The notes under the pieces were generated by a model. It was not told the DNA's origin, searched no databases, and worked only from the letters and a program-made list of their open reading frames with translations. The position numbers and the translations under genes were made by a program. This document shows positions 15,325-21,505 of a DNA stretch of 21,505 bases, piece by piece. Numbering within the stretch: the stretch's first letter is position 1; each line of letters begins with the position of its first letter. Location of the stretch: positions 1-21,505 of the forward strand of contig CABTWE010000008.1 in assembly GCA_902488465.1 (NCBI GenBank). The letters are read 5' to 3'. Source of the stretch: an uncultured Tissierellia bacterium. GTDB lineage: Bacteria; Bacillota; Clostridia; Tissierellales; Peptoniphilaceae.

Positions 15325-16348
15325 TTTTCCCCTCCTTTAAAGCTTTTAAAAGCTTTTCATTGTCCTCGTCTTTTTTAACAGCAACTCTAATATATTGATG
15401 CCCCAAATTTGCATAATTATCACACATTCTAACCAAAATCCCTTTTTTTAAGAGATTTTGAAATAACATTTCGTTGTCAAAGTCCGTTTTAATCAATATA
15501 TAGTTTGCGTCCGACGGAAGCGGATGAATTCCATCTATTTTTTGAAGCTCCGAAAAGAGTTTATCTCTGGATTTTGCGAGTTTCGCTTTCGACGATATTA
15601 TAAACTCCTCGTCCAAAAGCAAATCCTCTCCCAAATTTTCCACAAGCGATGAAACAGACCACGTAGGAATGTGTTTGTCAATATCGTTTTTGAAATTCGA
15701 AACCAAATATCCGAGTCTTAAACCAGGAAGCGAGAAAAATTTTGTCGCAGCTCTCACCACAAACAAGTTTTTGTATTTCGAAATTTCTTTCGCCAAGTCA
15801 TAATCCACGCTTGAAAATTCATGAAATGCCTCGTCCATCAAAATCGCTCCGCCGTTATTTGAAACTTTTTCATAAATCTCATCGAACTCTTTTTTCGAAA
15901 GGCTTACGCCGCTCGGATTGTGCGGACTTGTGATTATCACGAGAGTATTTTCTAAATCAAAATCCAAATCGTGCACATTCGGCTTAAAAGATGAATCCAA
16001 ATTTATTTTTTTTATATTTTTCTTTTGCACTCGTGCACGTATTTCGTATTCCATAAATGCAGGTTCAAATATTACAATGTTTTCATAGAGCGAGATTGTC
16101 GCATCAATCACCTCCATCGCACCGTTTCCAAGTGAAATGTGTGTTTTGTCCACTCCAAGATATTTCTCGAGCACGTCAAAAAGTTTTCTATAAGAAACAT
16201 CCGGATATCTTGCAATCAAATCGAGATGTTCTCTTATATTATTCTTGACTCTCTCGGTCGGTCCGTACGGATTTATATTGCTCGAAAAATCGAGAAGATC
16301 ACCGCTCTTTGAATATTTAAAAATATTTGCACCATGCCCTTTATTCAT
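15311..16348 (-). CDS. cobD: L-threonine-O-3-phosphate decarboxylase
   Basis: CobD makes (R)-1-amino-2-propanol O-2-phosphate, the linker that CbiB attaches to the corrin. It is a fold-type I PLP enzyme of the aminotransferase family. With numbering from this ATG, landmarks are F-S-S-N-I-N-P-Y-G-P, S-P-H-N-P-S-G (about 141-147), M-D-E-A-F (Asp172), A-T-K-F-F-S-L-P-G-L-R-L-G-Y with the PLP lysine at Lys203, and Y-I-R-V-A-V near the end. I chose ATG 16348 (345 residues, M-N-K-G-H-G-A-N-I), with GGATGG 4 bases upstream; a TTG at 16360 would add four residues. It overlaps cbiL by 8 bases. A histidinol-phosphate aminotransferase is the lookalike, but context favours CobD. Confidence 0.9.
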   Translation of the reverse strand: MNKGHGANIFKYSKSGDLLDFSSNINPYGPTERVKNNIREHLDLIARYPDVSYRKLFDVLEKYLGVDKTHISLGNGAMEVIDATISLYENIVIFEPAFMEYEIRARVQKKNIKKINLDSSFKPNVHDLDFDLENTLVIITSPHNPSGVSLSKKEFDEIYEKVSNNGGAILMDEAFHEFSSVDYDLAKEISKYKNLFVVRAATKFFSLPGLRLGYLVSNFKNDIDKHIPTWSVSSLVENLGEDLLLDEEFIISSKAKLAKSRDKLFSELQKIDGIHPLPSDANYILIKTDFDNEMLFQNLLKKGILVRMCDNYANLGHQYIRVAVKKDEDNEKLLKALKEGKNGRK

Positions 16349-16991
16349 TTTTCCATCCAATCATGAGGGACATATAATTCTCCCTTTCTAAAATCTCTTC
16401 CTTTTCTCGAAGTATAAGCTCGTCTTCCGCCGAAACATTTTCAAGATAAATATAAGAAAAATTGTGTGCTTCGAGCTTCTCTATTACTTCTTTTTTATTT
16501 TTATAAGTTTTTAAAATTGCAATTCTGTCCACAAATTCGAGATTTGCATTTTCGATGTCATCGGTCAAGAGAAAATTCTTGCCCTTTGTTGCAAGTGGCA
16601 CTCCTGCGAAGTCCGCTGCCGCCAAAAATGACGGAATGCCCGGCGACATTTCAAAGGAGATTTCCTCATCGAAATAAAGAGTGTTTATAAATGTGCTGTA
16701 AATTGCAGCGTCGCCAATCGTAATAAAAACTCCGGACTTGTTGTCCGACAAATTCTCGTGGATAATGTCGAGATTCTTTTTGTATATTTCCGGTCCAACT
16801 TTCCCCATCGGGAAATCCAAAAAAATAATATTTTCAGTTTTGATATACTCACGAACCGTGTCAAGTGCCATATTTTTGCCCTTGTTGTTCGGTGCGAAAA
16901 TTACATCGGCATTTTCAATAAGTCTTGCACTTCTAACCGTTATTAAATCAGATGCCCCCGGTCCTGTGCCTATTCCATAGAGTTTTTTCAT
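16341..16991 (-). CDS. cbiL: Cobalt-precorrin-2 C20-methyltransferase
   Basis: CbiL methylates C20 of the cobalt factor II / cobalt-precorrin-2 made by the upstream CbiK, the first methylation specific to B12. It has the tetrapyrrole methylase landmarks G-I-G-T-G-P-G-A-S-D-L-I-T (6-18, the extra T being typical of CbiL/CobI), D-F-P-M (59-62), T-I-G-D-A-A-I-Y-S-T (91-100) and S-P-G-I-P-S-F. At 216 residues it is slightly short for the family, whose members are often around 230-240. It starts two bases after the cbiK stop with AGAGGTG as ribosome site. Confidence 0.93.
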   Translation of the reverse strand: MKKLYGIGTGPGASDLITVRSARLIENADVIFAPNNKGKNMALDTVREYIKTENIIFLDFPMGKVGPEIYKKNLDIIHENLSDNKSGVFITIGDAAIYSTFINTLYFDEEISFEMSPGIPSFLAAADFAGVPLATKGKNFLLTDDIENANLEFVDRIAILKTYKNKKEVIEKLEAHNFSYIYLENVSAEDELILREKEEILERENYMSLMIGWKNE

Positions 16992-16993
16992 CT

Positions 16994-17740
16994 CTAAAGC
17001 ACCTCTTTTAATCTCCCGTAGAGCATCTCTCTAACGAAGTCATACTCGCCAAGCCCCTTCAAAACTGCTTCGACTTTAAAACCTTTTTGTGTGAGAATGC
17101 TTTTCCATGAATCAGGCTCATCGCCCGCCATATCATTTTTTGCATGGTCACCGCTCACAAGCATCATCGGTCTTAACGTGATTTTCTTATCTTTAAACTT
17201 TTCGAGTTCCGGCAAAATTGTCTCAAGACTTCTTTTCCCTTCAACCGTCGCAACGAAAACATTTTCACCGCCGTTTTTCTTAAAACACTCGTCGCAATAA
17301 TCATAAACATCATCAACTTCGTGGCTTGTGCCATGACCCATCCATACTGTGCATTCATCTTCCGGATATATTGCTTTCTTTGTGAACTCATTTATTGCAT
17401 CTTTGTCAGCAAAAAGCGGTTTTGAAACGCGAAGCCGCGGATAAAATTCCTTCAGCGAAAGAATTTTTTCGTACTCGATTCCTTCCAAAAGATGAGTGCT
17501 GAAAACTATCGGCTCATCAATGCCGAGACTTTTAAAATGATCAAGTGCCTCTTTTTCATTTTTTACGTCCATCACGCCTCTTTCTTTAAGTCTTCTTTTA
17601 ATGATTCGTGACGTGAATGCCATCTCCACTTCATATTCTTTTCCATATTCATTCTTAACATAATCAAATATCGGTTTTATACATGCGTTGTAAGTGTCCA
17701 TGTGAGTTGTTCCGAAAAAACAAACTGTAATTCCTTTCAT
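16994..17740 (-). CDS. cbiK: Anaerobic sirohydrochlorin cobaltochelatase
   Basis: CbiK inserts cobalt into sirohydrochlorin without ATP at the entry of the early-cobalt route; its presence, rather than CobNST, marks this as the anaerobic pathway. The metal-binding histidines are visible as W-M-G-H-G-T-S-H (His136) and V-S-G-D-H-A-K-N-D-M-A-G-D (His199). The start C-F-F-G-T-T-H-M-D-T also fits. There is no signal peptide, so it is the cytoplasmic biosynthetic form, unlike the periplasmic CbiK of some sulfate reducers. Length is 248 residues. AAGGAGG precedes the ATG at 17738-17740; a 10-base gap separates it from cbiB, one of the few spacers in the operon. Confidence 0.95.
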   Translation of the reverse strand: MKGITVCFFGTTHMDTYNACIKPIFDYVKNEYGKEYEVEMAFTSRIIKRRLKERGVMDVKNEKEALDHFKSLGIDEPIVFSTHLLEGIEYEKILSLKEFYPRLRVSKPLFADKDAINEFTKKAIYPEDECTVWMGHGTSHEVDDVYDYCDECFKKNGGENVFVATVEGKRSLETILPELEKFKDKKITLRPMMLVSGDHAKNDMAGDEPDSWKSILTQKGFKVEAVLKGLGEYDFVREMLYGRLKEVL

Positions 17741-17750
17741 ATTTTCCTCC

Positions 17751-18701
17751 TTATAATGCTACATAGAGCGGTGAATATAATAAAATAGACATAGCGGCTG
17801 TCAAAAGAGCTGTTGCAACATACATAACTCTGTTTGCCAAAAAAATGTCGTCTCTGTTAATTTCTCTCAAGTCATTTCCAATAAACGGCTTGTCCGACAA
17901 AACCCCATGGTATGTCGAAGGTCCCAAAAGTTTAACTCCCAAAAGTCCCGCCATTGCAGACTCCGGAAAACCCGCATTAAGACTTGCATGTTTTTTTGAA
18001 TCCCTAATTGTTACCTCAACTCCATTTTGAGTGTTCAAATCTAAAACTGTCCCTGCCAAAATGAAGAAAATCGCCGTAAGTCTTGCCGGAATAAAATTTA
18101 TAACATCATCTGTGAGAGCCGCTGTTTTACCAAAATATAAATACTTGCTGTCGTCGTATCCGATCATCGAATCCATCGTGTTTGCCATCTTCATCATGAT
18201 TGCCCCGGCAGGTCCGAACAAAAACGCAAATATAAGCGGACTGAAAACACCGTCGCTCGCATTTTCCGCAACCGTTTCCACAGTCGCCATCACAACTTGC
18301 TTTTCCGTTAAGTTTTCCGTATCACGACCGACTATCATAGAGAGTTCGTGCCGTGCATCGACAATTGAAATCTCAAGCATATCTCGAACTTTTCTTGCAC
18401 ATTTCGAAAGTTCTTTAAGCGAAATGCACGAATAAACCACATAAATTTTAAAAAGCGTTCTAAAAATTCCCGCCGGAATAATCTTTATAATAAAATATGT
18501 TATGAGATACGAAAATATTAGATTGAAAACAACAACTGCACTACCTGCGACGAATTTTTCATAGTCGCTCATATCTTCCTTTAAAAACTTTTTCTCTTCA
18601 AAGGAAATGAGCTTTCCCATAAGCCTTATCGGATGAAACGGATAAACCGGATCTCCGATCAAGAGGTCGATTAAGAGTGCTGCCAAAACTATTTTAATCA
18701 T
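17751..18701 (-). CDS. cbiB: Adenosylcobinamide-phosphate synthase
   Basis: CbiB is a membrane protein that links adenosylcobyric acid to aminopropanol phosphate (from CobD). The 316-residue protein starts with L-I-D-L-L-I-G-D-P-V-Y-P-F-H-P-I-R (the family N-terminus), then V-G-R-D-T, V-E-T-V-A-E-N-A-S-D-G-V-F-S-P and M-A-N-T-M-D-S-M-I-G-Y. Several hydrophobic stretches are membrane segments. A late H-A-S-L-N-A-G-F-P-E-S-A-M-A-G-L-L-G is also conserved. Its ATG forms an ATGA overlap with the cbiP stop. Confidence 0.95.
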   Translation of the reverse strand: MIKIVLAALLIDLLIGDPVYPFHPIRLMGKLISFEEKKFLKEDMSDYEKFVAGSAVVVFNLIFSYLITYFIIKIIPAGIFRTLFKIYVVYSCISLKELSKCARKVRDMLEISIVDARHELSMIVGRDTENLTEKQVVMATVETVAENASDGVFSPLIFAFLFGPAGAIMMKMANTMDSMIGYDDSKYLYFGKTAALTDDVINFIPARLTAIFFILAGTVLDLNTQNGVEVTIRDSKKHASLNAGFPESAMAGLLGVKLLGPSTYHGVLSDKPFIGNDLREINRDDIFLANRVMYVATALLTAAMSILLYSPLYVAL

Positions 18702-19537
18702 AGTCCCGCAATCTCCTCAACAAATTTCATATCCATATTGTCGGCAATCGCATTCATAAGCTTATCAAATTCAATTTCCAATTCTTCCCTGGTAACTCCG
18801 CCATGATTTGCAGGCTTGTCATAGTCAACAAGTGAATCTTCGTCAGGGATATTGAGTTTCACATACGGAATCGTTCCTATGACCGGAATTCCCGTAAGCT
18901 TTTCAATTTGCTCTATGCCCGAATCGAGAAGAGTTTTGTCGCCTCTGAATTTATTTATGACAAGTCCCTTAATTCTCTTTCTTTCGTTCTCACTTAAAAG
19001 CATGACCGTTCCATAAAGAGATGCAAAAACTCCTCCGCGGTCGATATCTGCAACAAGAATCACGGGCAAATCTACAAGTTCCGCCAAACCCATATTCACA
19101 ATGTCGTTTTCTCTCAAATTTATTTCAGCAGGACTTCCCGCACCTTCGACCACAACTATGTCGTTTTCAGATTCAATCTCCGAAAAAGTTTTCTCAATTA
19201 CCGGAAGGAGCTCCTTCTTGTACTCGAAATACTCCCTCGCCTTCATATCCTTGAACTCTTTTCCGAAAAGCACAACAGTGCTTCCGACGTCGGTCTTTGG
19301 AATAAGTAAAACAGGATTCATCTTGACATCAGGCTTTCTGTTGCAAGCAAAAGCTTGTTGGACCTGTGCGGTTGCAATCTTATTGCCATCTTCATCGACA
19401 AATGCGTTTCTACTCATATTTTGCGACTTGAAAGGAAAAACTTTCAGACCTTTTTTATAAAAATATCTGCATAAACCGGTACACAACAACGACTTGCCTG
19501 CCGAAGAAGTTGCACCTTGAACCATAATCTTCGCCAA
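18698..19537 (-). CDS. cbiP: Cobyric acid synthase lacking the glutaminase domain
   Basis: CbiP normally amidates side chains b, d, e and g of adenosylcobyrinate a,c-diamide using ATP and glutamine. The N-terminal ATPase domain is complete: G-A-T-S-S-A-G-K-S (8-16), F-P-F-K-S-Q-N-M-S (34-42), V-V-E-G-A-G-S-P-A-E-I-N (129-140), V-A-D-I-D-R-G-G-V-F (162-171) and I-N-K-F-R-G-D (194-200). After P-D-E-D-S-L (231-236) it runs through a short linker into a tail, F-D-K-L-M-N-A-I-A-D-N-M-D-M, like the extreme C-terminus of full-length homologues. The class I glutaminase domain between them is absent: 279 residues against about 500. It is not a frameshift, since cbiB starts 4 bases before its stop. Start is TTG 19537 with GGAGG six bases upstream. 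Confidence 0.88.
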   Translation of the reverse strand: MAKIMVQGATSSAGKSLLCTGLCRYFYKKGLKVFPFKSQNMSRNAFVDEDGNKIATAQVQQAFACNRKPDVKMNPVLLIPKTDVGSTVVLFGKEFKDMKAREYFEYKKELLPVIEKTFSEIESENDIVVVEGAGSPAEINLRENDIVNMGLAELVDLPVILVADIDRGGVFASLYGTVMLLSENERKRIKGLVINKFRGDKTLLDSGIEQIEKLTGIPVIGTIPYVKLNIPDEDSLVDYDKPANHGGVTREELEIEFDKLMNAIADNMDMKFVEEIAGL

Positions 19538-19553
19538 AATAAACCTCCAATTT

Positions 19554-19606
19554 AAAAATGGGTAAGTTAATCAAGATTCAAATTAAAATCTTAAAAACTT
19601 ACCCAT
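19554..19606 (-). terminator. Leader terminator (riboswitch expression platform)
   Basis: On the minus strand ATGGGTAAGTT (19596-19606) pairs perfectly with AACTTACCCAT (19558-19568), with an inner AAGATT/AATCTT helix, then a run of T. It lies between the riboswitch core and the cbiP ribosome site, so it is the likely on/off element: with cobalamin bound, transcription should stop here. Confidence 0.8.
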
Positions 19607-19679
19607 ACATCCTCCAAAAATTTATTTTAAAGGAACAACATAAAACAGCATACTTCCCAATCCCAAAAGTACAACTGAA

Positions 19680-19791
19680 GGTATCCTGACTCGCCATCAA
19701 TATATATACCGCCTTCCCGTTAAGTGGCAAATGGCATATACTCCGGCATACAGTAGAGGTTGCTGTTCGGTTTTTAACCGTATTCCCTTAA
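19680..19791 (-). ncRNA. Cobalamin riboswitch (B12 element)
   Basis: Read on the minus strand, the leader shows the cobalamin aptamer elements in order: GGGAA (19783-19787); GGTTAAAAACC; ACAGC and CTACTGTA; then GCCACTTAACGGGAAGGC; and finally the B12 box AGTCAGGATACC (19680-19691). The spacing fits the family, and it stands ahead of an 18-gene B12 operon with a terminator just downstream. Binding of adenosylcobalamin or a related corrinoid is expected to switch the operon off. Boundaries are approximate to about 10 bases. Confidence 0.95.
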
Positions 19792-19805
19792 TCTATCTAC
19801 ATAAA

Positions 19806-19834
19806 ATTATACCATTAATCATATAATTTTTCAA
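19806..19834 (-). promoter_or_regulatory. Promoter of the cobalamin operon
   Basis: TTGAAA (19829-19834) and TATAAT (19806-19811) on the minus strand are separated by exactly 17 bases. The predicted RNA start near 19799 leaves about 8 bases before the riboswitch, the usual arrangement. The flanking DNA is very AT-rich. Confidence 0.75.
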
Positions 19835-20036
19835 ATTTATAGTCGCTCAAAAACATAAATTTCCGGTAATTATTAAATTTTATTATTTTAAAATTGAGAA
19901 CGAAAAATTGTATTTTAAAAATTTAAGATTATTACTTTAAAATTATTATTTTAAAAAAATTTAAAATGACACTCCCGTCTATACGTTTAGTAAAAAGTTT
20001 CTACATTAAATTATATAGTTTAAAATTATTTTATAT
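19835..20036. other. AT-rich intergenic spacer with TTTAAAATT repeats
   Basis: No gene or RNA is apparent. TTTAAAATT occurs at 19887-19895, 19936-19944 and 20019-20027, with close variants near 19912-19925 and 19949-19966. Such AT tracts upstream of the cob promoter could bend DNA or act as UP-like elements, but this is speculation. Confidence 0.5.
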
Positions 20037-20065
20037 GAAAAAAGAGAGGCTCTCGCCCCTCTTTT
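20037..20065 (-). terminator. Terminator of the surface-protein gene
   Basis: On the minus strand AAAAGAGGGGC and GCCTCTCTTTT form an 11-bp stem (one G-T wobble) closed by a GAGA (GNRA) tetraloop, running into a T tract. It is 16 bases beyond the stop of the gene at 20082. Confidence 0.9.
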
Positions 20066-20081
20066 AATCGATTGTTTTTGT

Positions 20082-21505
20082 TTATGGTTCTTTGTATTCT
20101 TCAAACTTCATAGTACGAGTTTGTGTATATGATTCACCTGTTGCTTCATTTACATATGTGTATGTGAATGTACATGATTTATCTACCAATTGGCTTAGTG
20201 GAAGTTTATCCACTTCTTGTCCTTCTTTCAAGAACAAACCCATGAATGGCTTTAACTGATTAGATAAATCTTTTTCTTTAACTATCATATCCATTTGACC
20301 TTTATCAACTGCTATACTCTTTCCGTCAACTTCTATAGTTACATTTTTAAGGTTTTCTTGCACTACGCCATTCTTTCCTACATTTCCACCGGTTAAAAAG
20401 TTTATCATAGCTGTTTTAAAACCAATCCCAATCATGTCCGCACCTTTGTAGCCTAGTTTTTCAGGTCTTATTGCTAATGTATAAACATTATCCTTGTAAC
20501 TCGTTACAAAAGCTCCTTGATTATTTACATCAGTGGTTGTTTTATCCATAAGAGTTGTAAATGCATCTTCACTTTGCTTCTTGCTAGTTTCATCCATTTC
20601 TCTAAGGAAGTGTAGTTCATAATTATCTGTAACTGTTTCATCATTATATTCTGAACCTAGAGAAATATCGAAAGTTGCTTTTAATACTTTTTTATCACTA
20701 GCTAGTTTATTAATAATAGCTGCTGCTTTATCAAATGAAGGGTCTTGTATTGTTGAAGCTTTTCCAAGGTCTTCTACAATCATGTTGGCAATAGCACCAT
20801 TGGATATTGCTTCTCCACCTTGAACAAGGTCTCTTTTTGTTGAACCTTCCATTGTGTAACTTAGAAGTGCATTGTTGCTAATGATATTACGTATCATAGT
20901 TACTATACCATTGTTTTTAAGGTCATCAGCAGTTATATTTTTAGGAACTGTGATATATCCTTTTCTATTTGATGCATCAAATACCGCACTTATAGGTGCC
21001 AATTTTTTATTGACATCTATTAAATTGCTCTTTATAGCATCTGCTAATTCATCTTTTACAATCTTTTCATAAGTTTCTTTTGTTGGTTTCCAAATAGCTA
21101 CTAAAGTTATATCGCTAGTTACAGGAGTTGAGAAATCATAACGAGTTTCTTCTCCTTGTAATCTGAATTCCAAAAATGTATAACCGTCTCTTGAAACATC
21201 AGAAGTGTCTGGTTTTGTAAAAGTTTTTCCTTCTTCTACTTCTACAGGACTAGTTGCAATAGCTACACCATTCCACCAAACTAAGTCTCTAACAGTAACT
21301 TTAAACATTTGTTTTTGTTTAAATGTTACTGAGTATTTGTCTTCTGCTTTTCCGCCTATTCCCGGTTCTACTGATTTAACTTTTACTGTTGCTGTTACTG
21401 TTTCGCCTACTAATGCTTGTAGGATTTTTTTTACATCTTTTGTGTTTTTATCTTGTAGTTTAGATTTTTGTGCAAAGTCTGCTACAATGTATCCTGCTAT
21501 TGTTC
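20082..21505 (-). CDS. Partial surface/secreted protein with Listeria-Bacteroides (InlB B-type) repeat
   Basis: The frame is open to the right edge, so this is the C-terminal 473 residues of a longer protein; the Met at 21308 is internal, since 65 further codons without a stop precede it. The upstream part is beta-rich (T-V-T-A-T-V-K-V-K). Next comes one repeat unit ending G-Y-T-F-L-E-F and S-D-I-T-L-V-A-I-W-K-P, the pattern of Listeria-Bacteroides repeats in extracellular proteins. The last 350 or so residues are soluble, lysine- and aspartate-rich, and unknown to me. No LPxTG, membrane tail or repeat anchor lies at the C-terminus, so attachment, if any, must be upstream. CpG is clearly rarer than in the cob genes. 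Function unknown; extracellular location inferred. Confidence 0.75.
   Translation of the reverse strand, partial: TIAGYIVADFAQKSKLQDKNTKDVKKILQALVGETVTATVKVKSVEPGIGGKAEDKYSVTFKQKQMFKVTVRDLVWWNGVAIATSPVEVEEGKTFTKPDTSDVSRDGYTFLEFRLQGEETRYDFSTPVTSDITLVAIWKPTKETYEKIVKDELADAIKSNLIDVNKKLAPISAVFDASNRKGYITVPKNITADDLKNNGIVTMIRNIISNNALLSYTMEGSTKRDLVQGGEAISNGAIANMIVEDLGKASTIQDPSFDKAAAIINKLASDKKVLKATFDISLGSEYNDETVTDNYELHFLREMDETSKKQSEDAFTTLMDKTTTDVNNQGAFVTSYKDNVYTLAIRPEKLGYKGADMIGIGFKTAMINFLTGGNVGKNGVVQENLKNVTIEVDGKSIAVDKGQMDMIVKEKDLSNQLKPFMGLFLKEGQEVDKLPLSQLVDKSCTFTYTYVNEATGESYTQTRTMKFEEYKEP

Noticed and set aside
15311..16348. Histidinol-phosphate aminotransferase
   Set aside because: The fold is shared, but location between cbiL and cbiA and the N-H-G-A-N-like start favour CobD.
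18698..19537. CbiP shortness explained as a frameshift with the glutaminase domain in another frame
   Set aside because: The region after the stop is cbiB from its first codon, and the end of CbiP resembles a natural C-terminal tail, so no displaced domain exists here.
1..21505. CRISPR arrays, tRNA or rRNA genes, insertion sequences, prophage genes
   Set aside because: No regular spaced repeats, cloverleaf-like stretches, transposases or integrases were seen on either strand.

Overview
The window looks like chromosome from a low-GC, Gram-positive, anaerobic bacterium of the Clostridia/Tissierellia type. The reasons are purine-rich Shine-Dalgarno sites, TTG starts, TATAAT-type promoters, PTS sugar uptake, and an oxygen-independent, early-cobalt (cbi-type) B12 pathway under a cobalamin riboswitch. 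The genus cannot be fixed from what is visible.

Region 1 (about 1-5080) is an amino-sugar uptake locus built around a divergent promoter. To the left, on the minus strand, nagA (GlcNAc-6-phosphate deacetylase) overlaps ptsI (PTS enzyme I). To the right, on the plus strand, are a NagE-like EIICB permease and a separate EIIA protein, ending in a strong terminator. The carbon flow implied is: PEP phosphorylates EI, then HPr (not in the window), then EIIA, then EIIB; sugar enters as a phosphate and NagA deacetylates it. A palindrome with a TGGTATAGA core sits in the permease leader and may be a NagR-type operator.

Region 2 (about 5084-19834) is one very compact minus-strand transcription unit of 18 genes for anaerobic adenosylcobalamin synthesis. 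In transcription order these are cbiP, cbiB, cbiK, cbiL, cobD, cbiA, cbiC, cbiD, cbiE, cbiT, cbiF, cbiG, cbiH, cbiJ, cobT, cobU, cobS, cobC. It starts at a good promoter (TTGAAA, 17 bp, TATAAT), runs through a cobalamin riboswitch and a leader terminator, and ends at a hairpin terminator next to the one serving the PTS genes. Sirohydrochlorin is loaded with cobalt (CbiK), methylated and contracted (CbiL, H, G, F, D, T, E, J, C), amidated (CbiA, CbiP), given its aminopropanol arm (CobD, CbiB), and fitted with the lower ligand (CobU, CobT, CobS, CobC). Genes for corrinoid adenosylation, cobalt uptake and uroporphyrinogen/precorrin-2 formation are not in the window.

The most notable feature is that both corrin amidotransferases seem to have lost glutamine hydrolysis in different ways. 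CbiA keeps its glutaminase-like domain, but the nucleophilic Cys of the A-E-C-G-G motif is Gly (A-Y-G-G-G). CbiP lacks the whole glutaminase domain and is 279 residues instead of about 500, yet keeps the family-like C-terminal tail. No replacement glutaminase is encoded in the operon. The six side-chain amides would then have to come from free ammonia or from a glutaminase acting in trans.

Region 3 (about 19835-21505) is an AT-rich spacer with repeated TTTAAAATT motifs, then the 3' part of a minus-strand gene for a secreted or surface protein with a Listeria-Bacteroides (InlB B-type) repeat. Its composition is visibly unlike the B12 operon. The gene continues past the right edge of the window.
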